DNA from: Paenibacillus rhizophilus
GTDB taxonomy: Bacteria; Bacillota; Bacilli; Paenibacillales; Paenibacillaceae
Length of the DNA stretch: 64,000 nt
Direction of reading: 5' to 3'
Assembly: GCF_003854965.1 (NCBI RefSeq)
Contig: NZ_RQPI01000001.1
Location: 124,001 to 188,000, forward strand
Part shown: piece by piece, positions 44,201 to 53,674 of the stretch
Layout: every line of letters begins with the position of its first letter
Numbering within the stretch: the first letter of the stretch is position 1
Notes under the pieces: generated by a model
Database searches by the model: none
What the model was told of the DNA's origin: nothing
Seen by the model: only the letters and a program-made list of their open reading frames with translations
Position numbers and translations under genes: made by a program

Positions 44201-46153
44201 ATGTTGAAAATTGATTTGAGCGGCACGTTAACGGCCGGGAAGAATGCAGGGATAACGGCGGAAGTCCGGAAATGGGACGGCGAAGGGTGGAACGGCCGCA
44301 TTCCTCAACCGGAGGCGCGGTTTGCGGAGAACGCATATGCGGTTATTCCGTCTGAACCCGGCTGGTACCGGATCGATGTCCGGGCTGAAGAAACGGAGAT
44401 GACCGGCGGCATCGATTATGAAGACGAAGCGGGCCTGCGCGCCGCCTCGCTCCATCCGGCGCCTTTCAGTTTAAAGGAAGGAATGCTGTGGGGATATATC
44501 GGCGACAATGGCCGGACGGTGATTGAGCCCCGCTACGACTACGCCGAGGAATTTCAGGACAACGGTCTTGCGGTCATCCAGAGAAAGGATCTAAGCGGCT
44601 TAATCAACTCAGCGGGCAAAGAAGTGGTAAAGCCCGTTTACACGTTTATCGGCTCATTTGAAGAAGGACGCGCCGTCGCGAGCGACAGCAGGGGTTATTT
44701 TCTGATTGACGAGAAGGGCAAGCCGGTAACGGGACGCAGATACGACTATCTGAACTCCCTGCATGAAGGACGCGCGCTGTTCACGAAGCAGATAGAAGGC
44801 CAAGGTCTCAAATACGGGTATTTGGACCGTAACGGAAGGGAAGCGATTCCCGCCAAATACGAGGACGCGAATGACTTCAAGGGAGGCAAAGCGCTGGTCA
44901 AGCTCCATGCGGGCGAGTTTGCGCTCATCGGAAAGAATGGGGAGGTTCTGCATACGTACTCCTATCCTTTTGTCGGCAACCCCGGGGACGGCTTGTTGGC
45001 TTACCAGACGGAGGAGAACGGCCGTTACGGGTATATCGATGAGGAAGGAAATACGGTGATCAGTCCCCAGTTTACTTCGGCGCTGCCTTTTTCCGAGGGA
45101 AGGGCGGTCGTTAATATGGCGGAGAACTACGAGAACGCCTACGGCTTGATTGACAAGAGCGGGAAGTTCGTCATCCAGCCTCACTACGAATATATTCAGC
45201 AGCTCGGGGAGAACCGGGTCGCGCTTGGCACTCCCATTAACCCGGCGGAGACGTACAAGGGCATTGTGTACACTATCGCAGACGGTATAACCGGCCAGGT
45301 ACTGAACACTCATCCGCTGCGCGGAGTGAATAACTACAGCGAGGGACTCGCTTCCGTCTACGACGAGAGCGAGACGTATTTTATCGACCGAAGCGGCGGC
45401 CGGGCCGCGCAGCCGCCGGTTGTCCCGGGAGCGGGTACCCTTTCCTTCAGCGGAAGACTGATCCGGGCGGATGTGGATCAGCGTACCGCGTATTATGACC
45501 GTAAAGGCAGACAGGTGTGGAGACAAAATACACTCATTCCCCTTCGCCCTCCCTACGCCGTGGAGGAACGCAAGTTCAAGCCGGATTTCAATTATCTGGT
45601 CTATTACCCGTACGTCATGGGGATTTCCGATTCGCGCGTATCCGCCCAGGTCAATGACAGACTGAAAAAGCTTTCGCTTGCCGATGCCGCCAGTGCCGGG
45701 GGCAGTGACAGAGACTACAGTTATACGGGCGATTTTTCCGTGTCCTTCTTCCGGAAGAATCTGCTGCAGCTTGAGCTTAGCGGCTACCGCTACCCGTTCG
45801 GGGCAGCGCACGGAATGCCGACCCGTATTTTTACGCCCATCGATCTTCGGACCGGAACGTTCTACGAATTAAAGGATTTGTTCAAACCATCGATTCCGTA
45901 CACGGATAAGCTGAGCGAAATTGTCGCCCGGCAAATCAAGAATGACCCTCAATATTCCTATGTGTTCCCCGGCGAGTATAAAGGCATAGCTCCCGACCAG
46001 CCGTTCTATGTCGACGGAGAAGCGCTCTACCTGTACTTCGCTCCTTATGAGATCGCCCCATATGCGGCAGGTTTCCCGACCTTCCGGATTCCCTATGCGG
46101 AAATCATGGGCCTTATCAACACCGAGGGCGCATTTTGGCGGTCGTACCACTAA
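44201..46153 (+). CDS. WG-repeat protein with RsiV/DUF3298-like C terminus
   Basis: A 650-residue protein without signal peptide or lipobox. From about residue 95 to 385 it holds a series of WG beta repeats of the form GYIDEEGNTVISPQF, GLIDKSGKFVIQPHY and GLINSAGKEVVKPVY. The last 190 residues (about 455-645) resemble the DUF3298/RsiV extracellular domain (VSAQVNDRLKKL, YRYPFGAAHGMP, PIDLRTGTFYELKDLF). Such C-terminal domains are normally outside the membrane, so the missing export signal is odd; a non-classical route or a misread start is possible. A GGGGGAAC site precedes ATG 44201. Function unknown. Confidence 0.75.
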   Translation: MLKIDLSGTLTAGKNAGITAEVRKWDGEGWNGRIPQPEARFAENAYAVIPSEPGWYRIDVRAEETEMTGGIDYEDEAGLRAASLHPAPFSLKEGMLWGYIGDNGRTVIEPRYDYAEEFQDNGLAVIQRKDLSGLINSAGKEVVKPVYTFIGSFEEGRAVASDSRGYFLIDEKGKPVTGRRYDYLNSLHEGRALFTKQIEGQGLKYGYLDRNGREAIPAKYEDANDFKGGKALVKLHAGEFALIGKNGEVLHTYSYPFVGNPGDGLLAYQTEENGRYGYIDEEGNTVISPQFTSALPFSEGRAVVNMAENYENAYGLIDKSGKFVIQPHYEYIQQLGENRVALGTPINPAETYKGIVYTIADGITGQVLNTHPLRGVNNYSEGLASVYDESETYFIDRSGGRAAQPPVVPGAGTLSFSGRLIRADVDQRTAYYDRKGRQVWRQNTLIPLRPPYAVEERKFKPDFNYLVYYPYVMGISDSRVSAQVNDRLKKLSLADAASAGGSDRDYSYTGDFSVSFFRKNLLQLELSGYRYPFGAAHGMPTRIFTPIDLRTGTFYELKDLFKPSIPYTDKLSEIVARQIKNDPQYSYVFPGEYKGIAPDQPFYVDGEALYLYFAPYEIAPYAAGFPTFRIPYAEIMGLINTEGAFWRSYH

Positions 46154-46356
46154 GCTCTGCCGCTCCAGCCGACTAATTAAACCGCTCTTCACTCCAATAA
46201 AAGTATACAAAGGAACTCCCGGATGGCAGAAATTAACGCCCCATTTGGGAATGTAGTATGTTACAATGACCAAGGAACATATTACAACTTTGTAATATTT
46301 GCCGCTGTTTTCTTACATGGCGGACAACTATACAACTAGAATAAGGAGATGGCGGA

Positions 46357-47073
46357 ATGAAGAGCAGAACGATAAAAGCATTATTAAGCGGAAGCGTAGC
46401 GGCAGTGTTGGCGCTTGGCATATCCTTGCCCTCTCAGGCTGAAGCTGCCTCCGAGCAGGTGACGGTCAAGAACGGAATGAGCTATGAGCAGCTGATACAA
46501 TATTTGCAGCAATATTATGGTGAATCGATCACCGTTGATGTGACTGGCGATCATATTTCCAAACCGGCTGAATCCAAGCCGGAAGCAGTGCCGGCGGCTG
46601 AGCCGACCCCGACGAAACCGGCCCCAACGAAACCGGCTGAATCGCCGGCGGCCAAACCCGCAGCTCCGGTGGCAAAAGCTCCTGAGGCTGCCCAATCTGA
46701 CAGTTCCTCCTATATCAAAGAGGTAATCGCTCTGGTGAATCAGGAACGCAGTAAAGCGGGACTCGCGCCGGTGGCTGCGCTTGACAGCCTGAACAAGGTT
46801 GCAGCGGCCAAAGCAACGGACATGCGGAGCAATAATTACTTCTCGCATACGTCCCCTACGTACGGTTCTCCGTTTGATATGATGTCCTCATTCGGCGTAA
46901 CTTACAGCTATGCCGGCGAGAATATTGCGATGGGACAGCGTACACCGGAAGAGGTAATGACTGCCTGGATGAACAGCCCGGGGCACAAAGCCAACATTTT
47001 GAGCAAAAATTTCAATTATATCGGCGTGGGCTTTGACAATAACTATTGGACACAGGAATTTATCGGAAAATAA
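46357..47073 (+). CDS. Secreted CAP-domain (YkwD/SCP-like) protein
   Basis: A 238-residue secreted protein. A signal peptide ends near QAEAA (about 31). A short helical region and a repetitive Pro/Lys/Ala/Thr linker (about 68-112) lead to a CAP domain (about 120-238). CAP motifs are VNQERSKAGLAPV, the His/Glu cavity residues in YFSHTSPTYGSPFDMM and YAGENIAMG, and WMNSPGHKANIL, ending IGVGFDNNYWTQEFIGK. Bacterial CAP proteins like YkwD are linked to spores and wall, with unclear biochemistry. AAGGAGATGG precedes the ATG. Confidence 0.88.
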   Translation: MKSRTIKALLSGSVAAVLALGISLPSQAEAASEQVTVKNGMSYEQLIQYLQQYYGESITVDVTGDHISKPAESKPEAVPAAEPTPTKPAPTKPAESPAAKPAAPVAKAPEAAQSDSSSYIKEVIALVNQERSKAGLAPVAALDSLNKVAAAKATDMRSNNYFSHTSPTYGSPFDMMSSFGVTYSYAGENIAMGQRTPEEVMTAWMNSPGHKANILSKNFNYIGVGFDNNYWTQEFIGK

Positions 47074-47089
47074 TTGTTTTGTATTTTAT

Positions 47090-47125
47090 CGCCCTCCTGC
47101 TTGGCTGCAGGAAGGGCGTTTTTTT
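47090..47125 (+). terminator. Terminator after the CAP gene
   Basis: CGCCCTCCTGC (47090-47100) pairs with GCAG-GAAGGGCG (47107-47118), with one mismatch, followed by seven T that overlap the stop codon of the reverse-strand gene. Confidence 0.85.
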
Positions 47126-47306
47126 AGCTTCCCGTCCAAGTCGGAAGATGAAAGTTGTAAGCTGCCATTATGCTGAAAAAGAGTCCGACCAGCATGAACA
47201 CGCAGTAAACCTTCAGCGCTTTGCGGCTTTTTTGATTCTTGAACAGGCTCAGCAAATCTATGAAAGACAAGACTGCATAAACGGCCAGCAACATCAGCAG
47301 CTTCAT
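47124..47306 (-). CDS. Small membrane protein at the end of the ger operon
   Basis: A 60-residue protein with two transmembrane segments (about 2-20 and 33-50) joined by a basic loop FKNQKSRKALK. Its ATG overlaps the stop of the GerC-type gene by 4 bases (ATGA), which strongly implies co-translation with the germination proteins. No family is recognised. Tiny membrane proteins in ger operons (such as GerD-unrelated accessory subunits) have been reported, and a role in the receptor complex is an inference from position only. Confidence 0.7.
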   Translation of the reverse strand: MKLLMLLAVYAVLSFIDLLSLFKNQKSRKALKVYCVFMLVGLFFSIMAAYNFHLPTWTGS

Positions 47307-48538
47307 TTATTTTCTTCCTCCTTCTGTTTTAAGGAACTGCCGGTCAGCCCTGTATTTCTCACCGTCATCTTTGAGTGAATGGTGACCGGTATTTCCGTAA
47401 ATAACTGATCCCAACGTTCGTTCAGCCCATTTTGCCATTGCCTCGGATATTTTCGGTGGACGGCCGCTCCAAAGCCGATGATGTCCGAGCGATAATCCTT
47501 CTGAACCTTTTTTAGTGTTAGGCGCAGCCTGTTCTCGACATCCTCCGCCAGTAAGTTTTCAATAAGACGAATGGATTCGGGATTTGTTAAATCCAAACTC
47601 GAGCTGCTCTCATAGAGATCTCCTTTCAGATATGCCTTAACCTCCATTCCTACTTCTCCTTCCTTGAGAAAAGGCGTAAGTTCGGTTTTGCTCGAAATCA
47701 TTTCCAAGCTGACTTTTCCACCGCCTTTTTCTTTGGGGATCTCCAGAGTATAGGCCGACCCTTTTTTGGTTTTGTTATGAAACCATAGAACTCCTCTGGC
47801 CTCTTTTCGGTCTATCCAGCCTACCAGTTTGTCGTCCTTGAATACGGCCAGACCTTTAAGCGCAATGCTGCCCTCGATGTCGGAAGGAGGTACCCGTTTT
47901 GCGGTTTCCTCGCTGCCCTGAACATTTGATGCTACGACATCCATTTCGTCCGCAACCGGCTGAGAATCGTCCGCCAGGAGCATTTCGGCAAAATCTCTCA
48001 TCTTGGCTCCGATGCCTGTGCCTGTTTTCTCCGATTCCCGCATGACCTCGGCAGGTATTTTTTCGAACTTCGGTAAATAATACAGCAGATCCAGTGCCTC
48101 GCCCCTGGTAAATATCAAATAACTTTGCATTCGGGATTCCTGGTATCGCACAAAAAAATCAAGCACAGGCGAAAGGCCTTGGCGTGCCATGCTCTCTCCG
48201 ATGCAGATGATTCGGTTGTGGGCGAAGAAGATTTCCCTTTGCAGCTTCTCCTGAAGTTTGCGATAGGCATCCATAATGCTTTCCCCCGATTCGGACACTA
48301 TCCAGACCGCCTTGGCGGCGATGTCTTTCTCACCGCTCGAACTGGTCCCTCCTTGCCCTGAAGATCCCAGCATCCTGGGAATGGCGAGTTGAAGGGCCAG
48401 ACGGATTCTGCCGTCTTCCATCTGATCGATTCCGATGCCTGATACAAACGCGACGTCATTCACTTCTCTTCGGCTCCAACAGCCTGACAGAAGGGGAAGC
48501 GCCAGCAGGATAATGAGAAATAGAATTCGTTTCGTCAC
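47303..48538 (-). CDS. GerC-type germinant-receptor lipoprotein (GerAC family)
   Basis: A spore-germination lipoprotein of about 411 residues. I prefer GTG at 48538, a normal distance after GAGGAAAGG, over GTG at 48550, which lies against the site. The lipobox is PLLSGC, followed by WSRREVNDVAFVSGIGID, the start of the GerAC domain. Later motifs include FFAHNRIICIGESMARQGLSPVLDFFVR and the C-terminal Ger domain with WNGLNERWDQLF. It is the lipid-anchored C subunit of a nutrient germinant receptor in the spore inner membrane. It follows the GerA gene on the reverse strand. Confidence 0.88.
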   Translation of the reverse strand: MTKRILFLIILLALPLLSGCWSRREVNDVAFVSGIGIDQMEDGRIRLALQLAIPRMLGSSGQGGTSSSGEKDIAAKAVWIVSESGESIMDAYRKLQEKLQREIFFAHNRIICIGESMARQGLSPVLDFFVRYQESRMQSYLIFTRGEALDLLYYLPKFEKIPAEVMRESEKTGTGIGAKMRDFAEMLLADDSQPVADEMDVVASNVQGSEETAKRVPPSDIEGSIALKGLAVFKDDKLVGWIDRKEARGVLWFHNKTKKGSAYTLEIPKEKGGGKVSLEMISSKTELTPFLKEGEVGMEVKAYLKGDLYESSSSLDLTNPESIRLIENLLAEDVENRLRLTLKKVQKDYRSDIIGFGAAVHRKYPRQWQNGLNERWDQLFTEIPVTIHSKMTVRNTGLTGSSLKQKEEENK

Positions 48539-48558
48539 GGCGATTCGCACCTTTCCTC

Positions 48559-50058
48559 TTAAGGTTTCGATGGATTTCCCTTCGTCTGATTGCCCAGCCG
48601 TCTCTGATTACCCGGAGTGCTTCCCTCTGGCCGGTAGCTCATCCGCCACCAGGGCGCCCGAATCAGCACATCCTTTAAATCGCCGAAACGTAAAGGGGCT
48701 ATGGGGGATAAGTAAGGCGTACCGAAAGACCGCAGCCTGCACATATGGCTGAGCAGAAATAATACCCCTATTAATACTCCGTAAAATCCAAGAGTGCCTG
48801 CCAGAATCATTATTGGAAAACGGAGCAGCCGGATGGTGATCGCATGGCTGTAATTCGGAATAATAAAGGAAGCAATACCGGTTAAGGAGACGACGATAAC
48901 GAGCGGAGCCGATACGAGTCCGGCTTGAACGGCGGCCTGCCCGATCACCAGACCTCCAACAATGCTGACCGACTGCCCGATCGGTCTCGGCAGCCTGACC
49001 CCCGCTTCCCGCAAAGCCTCGAAGGATACTTCCATAAGGAACGCTTCGACAAGAGCGGGGAAAGGAACCGTCTCCCGTCCCGCGGCTATACTGTACACCA
49101 GGTTGGTCGGGATCATTTCAAGCTCGAAGGTCAGCAGGGCAATATAGACAGACGGCAGCAGCAGAGCAATAATCATACTGAGAAATCGAAGCCAGCGGAC
49201 GGCGGTCATGAATAAAAATTTCTCGTAATAATCCTCGCTCGCCTGCAGCATCCCGTAAAAGGTCATGGGAACGATAAGGACAAAAGGAGTATTATCGGTA
49301 ATAATCGCTACTTTTCCTTCCAATAAACACCCGGCAACCTTATCCGGACGTTCCGTAGTCATTAAGAGAGGAAACATGGAGTAAGGGCTGTCTCCGATTA
49401 ACTCCTCGATATATCCGCTCTCCAAAATCGCATCGATATCCACTTTACGGATTCGGTCTCGAACTTCGGCTACTATGGAGGAATCCGCCAAGTTATCGAG
49501 GTATGAAATCACGATATCCGTTTTGGACAGCCGGCCGACCTTCATGGATTCCATTTTTAAATGGGGAGTTTTCAGACGTCTGCGAATAAGGCTCGTATTG
49601 GTCCGCAAATTTTCCGTAAACCCTTCCCTCGGACCGCGGATTACCGCTTCGGTGGCGGGTTCGCTCACAGCCCTTGAATCCCATTCTCTGGCCCCGATGA
49701 ACAAAGCCTCAGCCAGGCCGTCAAGCAGCAGAGCCGTATCCCCTGACAGCACATGATCGATCAACCCGGCAATCTCGGTACCGGTGCTAATCTGGGCGGC
49801 GGTGATCACCCGTTCGCTTACCAGCGATTCAAGCTGCTTAAGGCTCTGCGGGGATTGGGAGGCGAACGCGATCAGCGGCTGCAGGACGTCCTCATCGATC
49901 AATTTCATGTTGATCAGCCCATCCACAAAGATAAGCAGCCCCTTTTGACCGTTTCCGACTTTGAATTCCCTAAAGATGATATCGGAAGAATGGGCAAAGG
50001 CCGCTTTCAGTTTCTCTAAATTGCCGCTAAGCTCTGTGCCGATCAGTTGGTTATCCAT
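48559..50058 (-). CDS. GerA-type germinant receptor subunit (GerAA family)
   Basis: A 499-residue membrane protein. The start is the ATG at 50058 after GGGAG; longer upstream sequence in frame lacks a site. The large N-terminal soluble domain (about 1-275; FREFKVGNGQKGLLIFVDGL and SMFPLLMTTERPDKVAGCLLEGKVAI) is followed by four to five transmembrane helices (about 285-440) with the GerA signature VEAFLMEVSFEALREAGVRLP and SIVGGLVIGQAAVQAG. It is the A subunit of a nutrient germinant receptor. The operon order here is small membrane protein, A, C, small membrane protein. The B-type permease is encoded divergently. Confidence 0.9.
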   Translation of the reverse strand: MDNQLIGTELSGNLEKLKAAFAHSSDIIFREFKVGNGQKGLLIFVDGLINMKLIDEDVLQPLIAFASQSPQSLKQLESLVSERVITAAQISTGTEIAGLIDHVLSGDTALLLDGLAEALFIGAREWDSRAVSEPATEAVIRGPREGFTENLRTNTSLIRRRLKTPHLKMESMKVGRLSKTDIVISYLDNLADSSIVAEVRDRIRKVDIDAILESGYIEELIGDSPYSMFPLLMTTERPDKVAGCLLEGKVAIITDNTPFVLIVPMTFYGMLQASEDYYEKFLFMTAVRWLRFLSMIIALLLPSVYIALLTFELEMIPTNLVYSIAAGRETVPFPALVEAFLMEVSFEALREAGVRLPRPIGQSVSIVGGLVIGQAAVQAGLVSAPLVIVVSLTGIASFIIPNYSHAITIRLLRFPIMILAGTLGFYGVLIGVLFLLSHMCRLRSFGTPYLSPIAPLRFGDLKDVLIRAPWWRMSYRPEGSTPGNQRRLGNQTKGNPSKP

Positions 50059-50089
50059 GTAAGTTTCTCCCGTTGTGGAATGATCCGGT

Positions 50090-50302
50090 TTATTCCGGCC
50101 CAATGAGTAAGACAAGCGCCCGAATGATCAATACGATAACCAGAAGCGCACTGTATAAGGCTCCCATAAACGCCAGCAGCAACTCTGCGGGAGTAAAGGG
50201 CTCGCTCATAGCGTGAGGCAGCGCGAACAAATAGATAAATAAGCACCAGACAATAAACAAGGGAAATATACCGGCAAAAAAAAGCCGCCGCAGCCATATC
50301 AT
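50090..50302 (-). CDS. Small membrane protein leading the ger operon
   Basis: A 70-residue protein with its start at ATG 50302 after an excellent GGAGGTGG site. Two transmembrane segments (about 7-29 and 42-65) are joined by a loop with HAMSEPFTPAE. It precedes the GerA gene by 31 bases on the same strand. No family is recognised. Together with the 60-residue protein at the other end of the operon, it gives two small membrane proteins associated with this receptor. Confidence 0.7.
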   Translation of the reverse strand: MIWLRRLFFAGIFPLFIVWCLFIYLFALPHAMSEPFTPAELLLAFMGALYSALLVIVLIIRALVLLIGPE

Positions 50303-50442
50303 CGTTCCACCTCCATATGAACATCGATCTACCGGAGTATTATTGGTGAAGAACAGCAATTTCATTCCAATCCGGGTTTAAGAATGAAAACGGAGGATTA
50401 TAATGTAACCATTCTACTTTTTGGAAGAACGGGGATTGACAG

Positions 50443-51624
50443 ATGAAGCGGGAGCAAATCGGAACAAGCCAGCTGTTTATTCTTATGGTCGCCTTTCAAA
50501 TCGGGAGCAGTCTTATTTTTCCACTGGGCTTGAAAAGCGGGCAAAACGCTTGGCTGGCCGCATTGCTCGGCATGTTCTTCGGAATTCTTGTTGTGTTTGT
50601 ATTTTTGCGGCTGTTTTCCCATTTTCAAAGGGATTCGCTGATTCAAATCATTCTGGGGCTTTTGGGTAGAGGGTTGGGCGTTCCGCTATGCCTTACCTAT
50701 ATTGTTTACTTTACCTACGAGGCTTCAAGAGTGGTCCGGGATTTTAGCGAGCTGCTTGCGGCCACGATTTTGGTTGATACGCCGCAATCTGTAATCATCG
50801 TCTGTTTTATCGCGGTCATTATTTACACGCTCCGCGGAGGGATCGAAGTGTTCGGGCGAATGGCGGAAATGGTGTTTCCCTTCGTCATGATTGTCATGGG
50901 CATCACCTGGTTCACGGTATACGCTTCCGGGGCGTTTAAGATCAGGCATTTGACGCCGATTATGTTTTCGGGTTCTGCAAACATATGGCGGGAGGCCTTC
51001 CCCGACCTTACAGTGCTCCCATATGGGGAGCTTATCGTATTTATCATGTTATGGCCGTTCTTGGGCGGCAAAGGAAAGTTGAGCAAGATCAGCCTTGCGG
51101 CCGTATTGACGGGGGGACTGCTGCTGACCATCAATATCCTGGCCATGTTGGCCGTATTAGGCCCGGAATTATACGGAATACTGAAGTATCCTCTATTGGC
51201 TTCCGTCCGAATGGTTTCGATTGGGGATTTTCTTGAGCGGATTGATGCAGTTGTTATTTTGCTGATGGTAGCAGGCGGATTTTTCAAAATCGGGGTTTAT
51301 GTTTACGGCGCTGCTCTTGGAACAGCCCATTTATTCAAACTAAAAAGTCCCTGTGATGTGATGGTGCCCCTTGGCGCAATCATTGCGCCGTTCAGTCTGG
51401 TCATGGCTGAAAACAGCGGAATCCACAGTAAAATCGGACTGGGATTCGATGTGAAGTACGTGCATTTGACTCTTCAAATTATCATTCCGTCTTTACTGCT
51501 GCTGCTGTCGTTTTTGAAGCTGAAGAAAGATGGAAAAGAGCAAACCGGCCAAGAGGGGCCTCTTCGTGACAACAACGGGAACATGGAAAACGGCGATAAA
51601 GGGCAGGCCGAGGGGGAACCTTGA
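50443..51624 (+). CDS. GerB-type germinant receptor permease (GerAB family)
   Basis: A 393-residue integral membrane protein with about ten transmembrane helices of the APC superfamily spore-germination permease type. It starts MKREQIGTSQLFILMVAFQIGSS, typical of GerAB proteins, with YFTYEASRVVRDFSELLAATIL and RIDAVVILLMVAGGFFKIGVYVYG further on. The B subunit binds the germinant. It is divergent from the GerA/GerC genes, whereas classical ger operons have A, B and C in one direction. The 140-base gap between the two start sites must hold both promoters. Confidence 0.88.
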   Translation: MKREQIGTSQLFILMVAFQIGSSLIFPLGLKSGQNAWLAALLGMFFGILVVFVFLRLFSHFQRDSLIQIILGLLGRGLGVPLCLTYIVYFTYEASRVVRDFSELLAATILVDTPQSVIIVCFIAVIIYTLRGGIEVFGRMAEMVFPFVMIVMGITWFTVYASGAFKIRHLTPIMFSGSANIWREAFPDLTVLPYGELIVFIMLWPFLGGKGKLSKISLAAVLTGGLLLTINILAMLAVLGPELYGILKYPLLASVRMVSIGDFLERIDAVVILLMVAGGFFKIGVYVYGAALGTAHLFKLKSPCDVMVPLGAIIAPFSLVMAENSGIHSKIGLGFDVKYVHLTLQIIIPSLLLLLSFLKLKKDGKEQTGQEGPLRDNNGNMENGDKGQAEGEP

Positions 51625-51651
51625 ATTCTTTCCGCTTCTATATTCATAAAG

Positions 51652-51695
51652 AGGATCTTCCAGGCAGGAAACTCTGCTGACGGAAGATCCTTTTT
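51652..51695 (+). terminator. Terminator after the gerB-type gene
   Basis: AGGATCTTCC (51652-51661) pairs with GGAAGATCCT (51682-51691), with inner GGCAG/CTGCT pairing, followed by T residues. Confidence 0.88.
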
Positions 51696-51781
51696 CATTT
51701 TATTTAGAACATTTGCAAATTGCCGATAGAAGAATTATGTTTAAATACAATACACATTGTCGATCGGACGGAGGTATCGAT

Positions 51782-52672
51782 TTGAACGATTTCAAATGGA
51801 CTTGGCGGGGCGCAAGCCTTCTATCCATTACAGCTACCCTTTTGCTGCTCATCGGATTTGTCTATGCCGCTAAAGATATTATATATCCGCGGGGCGCGGC
51901 TCATTTCACGGAGACTCCGCAGAGCACGGCGGCTCCCGCTGCCGGAACTGACGTCCTGAAGGTTGCGGCAGTCGGCGACTCGCTGGCCAAGGGTACGGGG
52001 GACAATACGGGCGAAGGCTTTGTCCGCCGGACCGTAGCGGGCTTGTCCACGGACGGAATGAAAGCCGAACTGATCGGGAACCTCGGCATTAACGGACTGA
52101 CGACTACCGGACTGGAGGACAAGCTGAAAGAGGAGGGCGTACAGTACGTCCTGCGCCAGGCGAACATCATTCTGGTTTCGATCGGCGGCAACGATCTGTT
52201 TGATGGGGCGCAGTCCATGCTGAATGAAGCGTCGGAAGGAACGGTTCCAGAGGGCGGAGCGTCAGATTCGGCGGGTACTCCCGGCATGAGCACGCGAGCC
52301 GCCGGGGGGAGAGATGAATTAAAGAATTTGGACCCTAAACGGCTCATCGCCGATCTTCCCTCCGTTTCAAACCGGCTGGAATCTATTCTAGGCTCCATTT
52401 CGAGGATCAATCCTTCGGCGAAGATCTACTATATCGGCCTTTACAATCCTTTTGGGGATCTGCGGGAAATGCTCATCCCGGGCAATCAGGCCGTTACAGC
52501 CTGGAACGATGCGGCAATGGATATCATCAACCGCAATATGGACATGACGCTTGTTCCGACGCTCGATTTGTTCAACGGTCATCTTGACAAATACTTATCC
52601 AGCGACCATTTTCATCCGAACGGCGACGGCTACCAGCGGATGGCGGACCGGGTTGTTCAAGCGGTACGGTAG
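51782..52672 (+). CDS. SGNH/GDSL-family lipase-like hydrolase
   Basis: A 296-residue protein starting at TTG 51782, 7 bases after GGAGG; upstream in-frame sequence has no site. One transmembrane or signal-anchor segment (about 10-32) precedes an extracellular SGNH hydrolase domain (about 55-295). Block I is AAVGDSLAKGTGD with the nucleophilic Ser, block III is SIGGNDLFDG, and block V is SSDHFHPNGDGYQRMADR with catalytic Asp and His. It resembles Bacillus YpmR-type GDSL proteins. Substrate unknown; an acyl ester or deacetylation target in the envelope is likely. Confidence 0.85.
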   Translation: MNDFKWTWRGASLLSITATLLLLIGFVYAAKDIIYPRGAAHFTETPQSTAAPAAGTDVLKVAAVGDSLAKGTGDNTGEGFVRRTVAGLSTDGMKAELIGNLGINGLTTTGLEDKLKEEGVQYVLRQANIILVSIGGNDLFDGAQSMLNEASEGTVPEGGASDSAGTPGMSTRAAGGRDELKNLDPKRLIADLPSVSNRLESILGSISRINPSAKIYYIGLYNPFGDLREMLIPGNQAVTAWNDAAMDIINRNMDMTLVPTLDLFNGHLDKYLSSDHFHPNGDGYQRMADRVVQAVR

Positions 52673-52690
52673 AGGAAAGGAGCGGGGAAC

Positions 52691-53674
52691 TTGCAATCGA
52701 ACGAAAATGAAGACGGCCTTGGAACCGTCGTGTTATCCGTTAACGGAGTCCGTAAAAAAATAGGCCGCAAATGGATTATCGACAACGTAACCTTTGATGT
52801 CAGAAAAGGCGAAATTTTCGGCTTCCTCGGGCCGAACGGGGCGGGGAAGACGACCACTATCCGCATGCTCGTAGATTTAATACGTCCGAGCGAAGGCTCC
52901 ATCACCGTATGCGGCTATAATGTCAACAAAGCGCCTGAAAAAGCGCTGCAATATGTCGGTTCCATCGTTGAAAATCCCGAGGTCTATACGTATTTGACCG
53001 GCTGGGAGAATCTGCAGCATTTCGCCAGGATGCAGCCTGGAGTGGACGAAGCGCGGATCGCCGAGGTTGTCGAAACGGTCCGGCTTGACCAGCGCATCCA
53101 CGACAAGGTGAGAACCTACTCGCTCGGAATGCGCCAGCGCCTCGGCATTGCCCAGGCGCTGCTCGGACGTCCGCGACTGCTTATTCTCGACGAGCCGACG
53201 AACGGTCTCGATCCCAAGGGAATCAAGGAATTGCGTGAATTCATCCGCAGGCTGGCGGATGAGGGAATGGCGGTGTTCGTCTCCAGCCACCTGCTGAGCG
53301 AGATTCAACTGCTATGCGACCGGGTCGCCATCATCAGCAGGGGACGCGTGCTGGCAGTGGGCGGCGTGAGCGAGCTTGTCGCCCGAAATTCGCCTTATGT
53401 GCTGTGGGAGCTGGAGCCGTATGAACGCGGCGCCGCCCTGCTTGAATCGAGAGCGGGAATCCGGCTTGCCGATCCCGCCGAGCTTGCGCTGGACGACACG
53501 GTGATTGCGAATATGCGAAGCGGCTCCGCCTTGACGATTATGGATGACGATGCCGTTCCCGAAACCGTCGCCGCTCTGGTATCCGCCGGTGTAGAGGTCA
53601 GGGCCGTGCATAAAATCAATCCGACACTGGAACAGCTATTCTTGAAACTGACGGAGGGTGAGACCATTGATTAG
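52691..53674 (+). CDS. ABC transporter ATP-binding protein
   Basis: A 327-residue ATPase starting at TTG 52691 after AGGAAAGGAG. The nucleotide-binding domain (about 10-240) has Walker A GPNGAGKTTT, signature YSLGMRQRLGIAQA, Walker B LLILDEPTNGLDP and H-loop SSHLLSEI. The C-terminal extension (about 245-325) is as in NatA/BcrA-type export ATPases (HKINPTLEQLFLKLTEGE). It overlaps the permease gene. The pair is probably an exporter of drugs, lipid-like compounds or ions. Specificity unknown. Confidence 0.88.
   Translation: MQSNENEDGLGTVVLSVNGVRKKIGRKWIIDNVTFDVRKGEIFGFLGPNGAGKTTTIRMLVDLIRPSEGSITVCGYNVNKAPEKALQYVGSIVENPEVYTYLTGWENLQHFARMQPGVDEARIAEVVETVRLDQRIHDKVRTYSLGMRQRLGIAQALLGRPRLLILDEPTNGLDPKGIKELREFIRRLADEGMAVFVSSHLLSEIQLLCDRVAIISRGRVLAVGGVSELVARNSPYVLWELEPYERGAALLESRAGIRLADPAELALDDTVIANMRSGSALTIMDDDAVPETVAALVSAGVEVRAVHKINPTLEQLFLKLTEGETID

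Noticed and set aside
50043-50324. A 93-codon reverse frame overlapping the 70-residue ger-associated gene
   Set aside because: It is in a different frame from the well-initiated 70-residue membrane protein and has no site or sensible composition.
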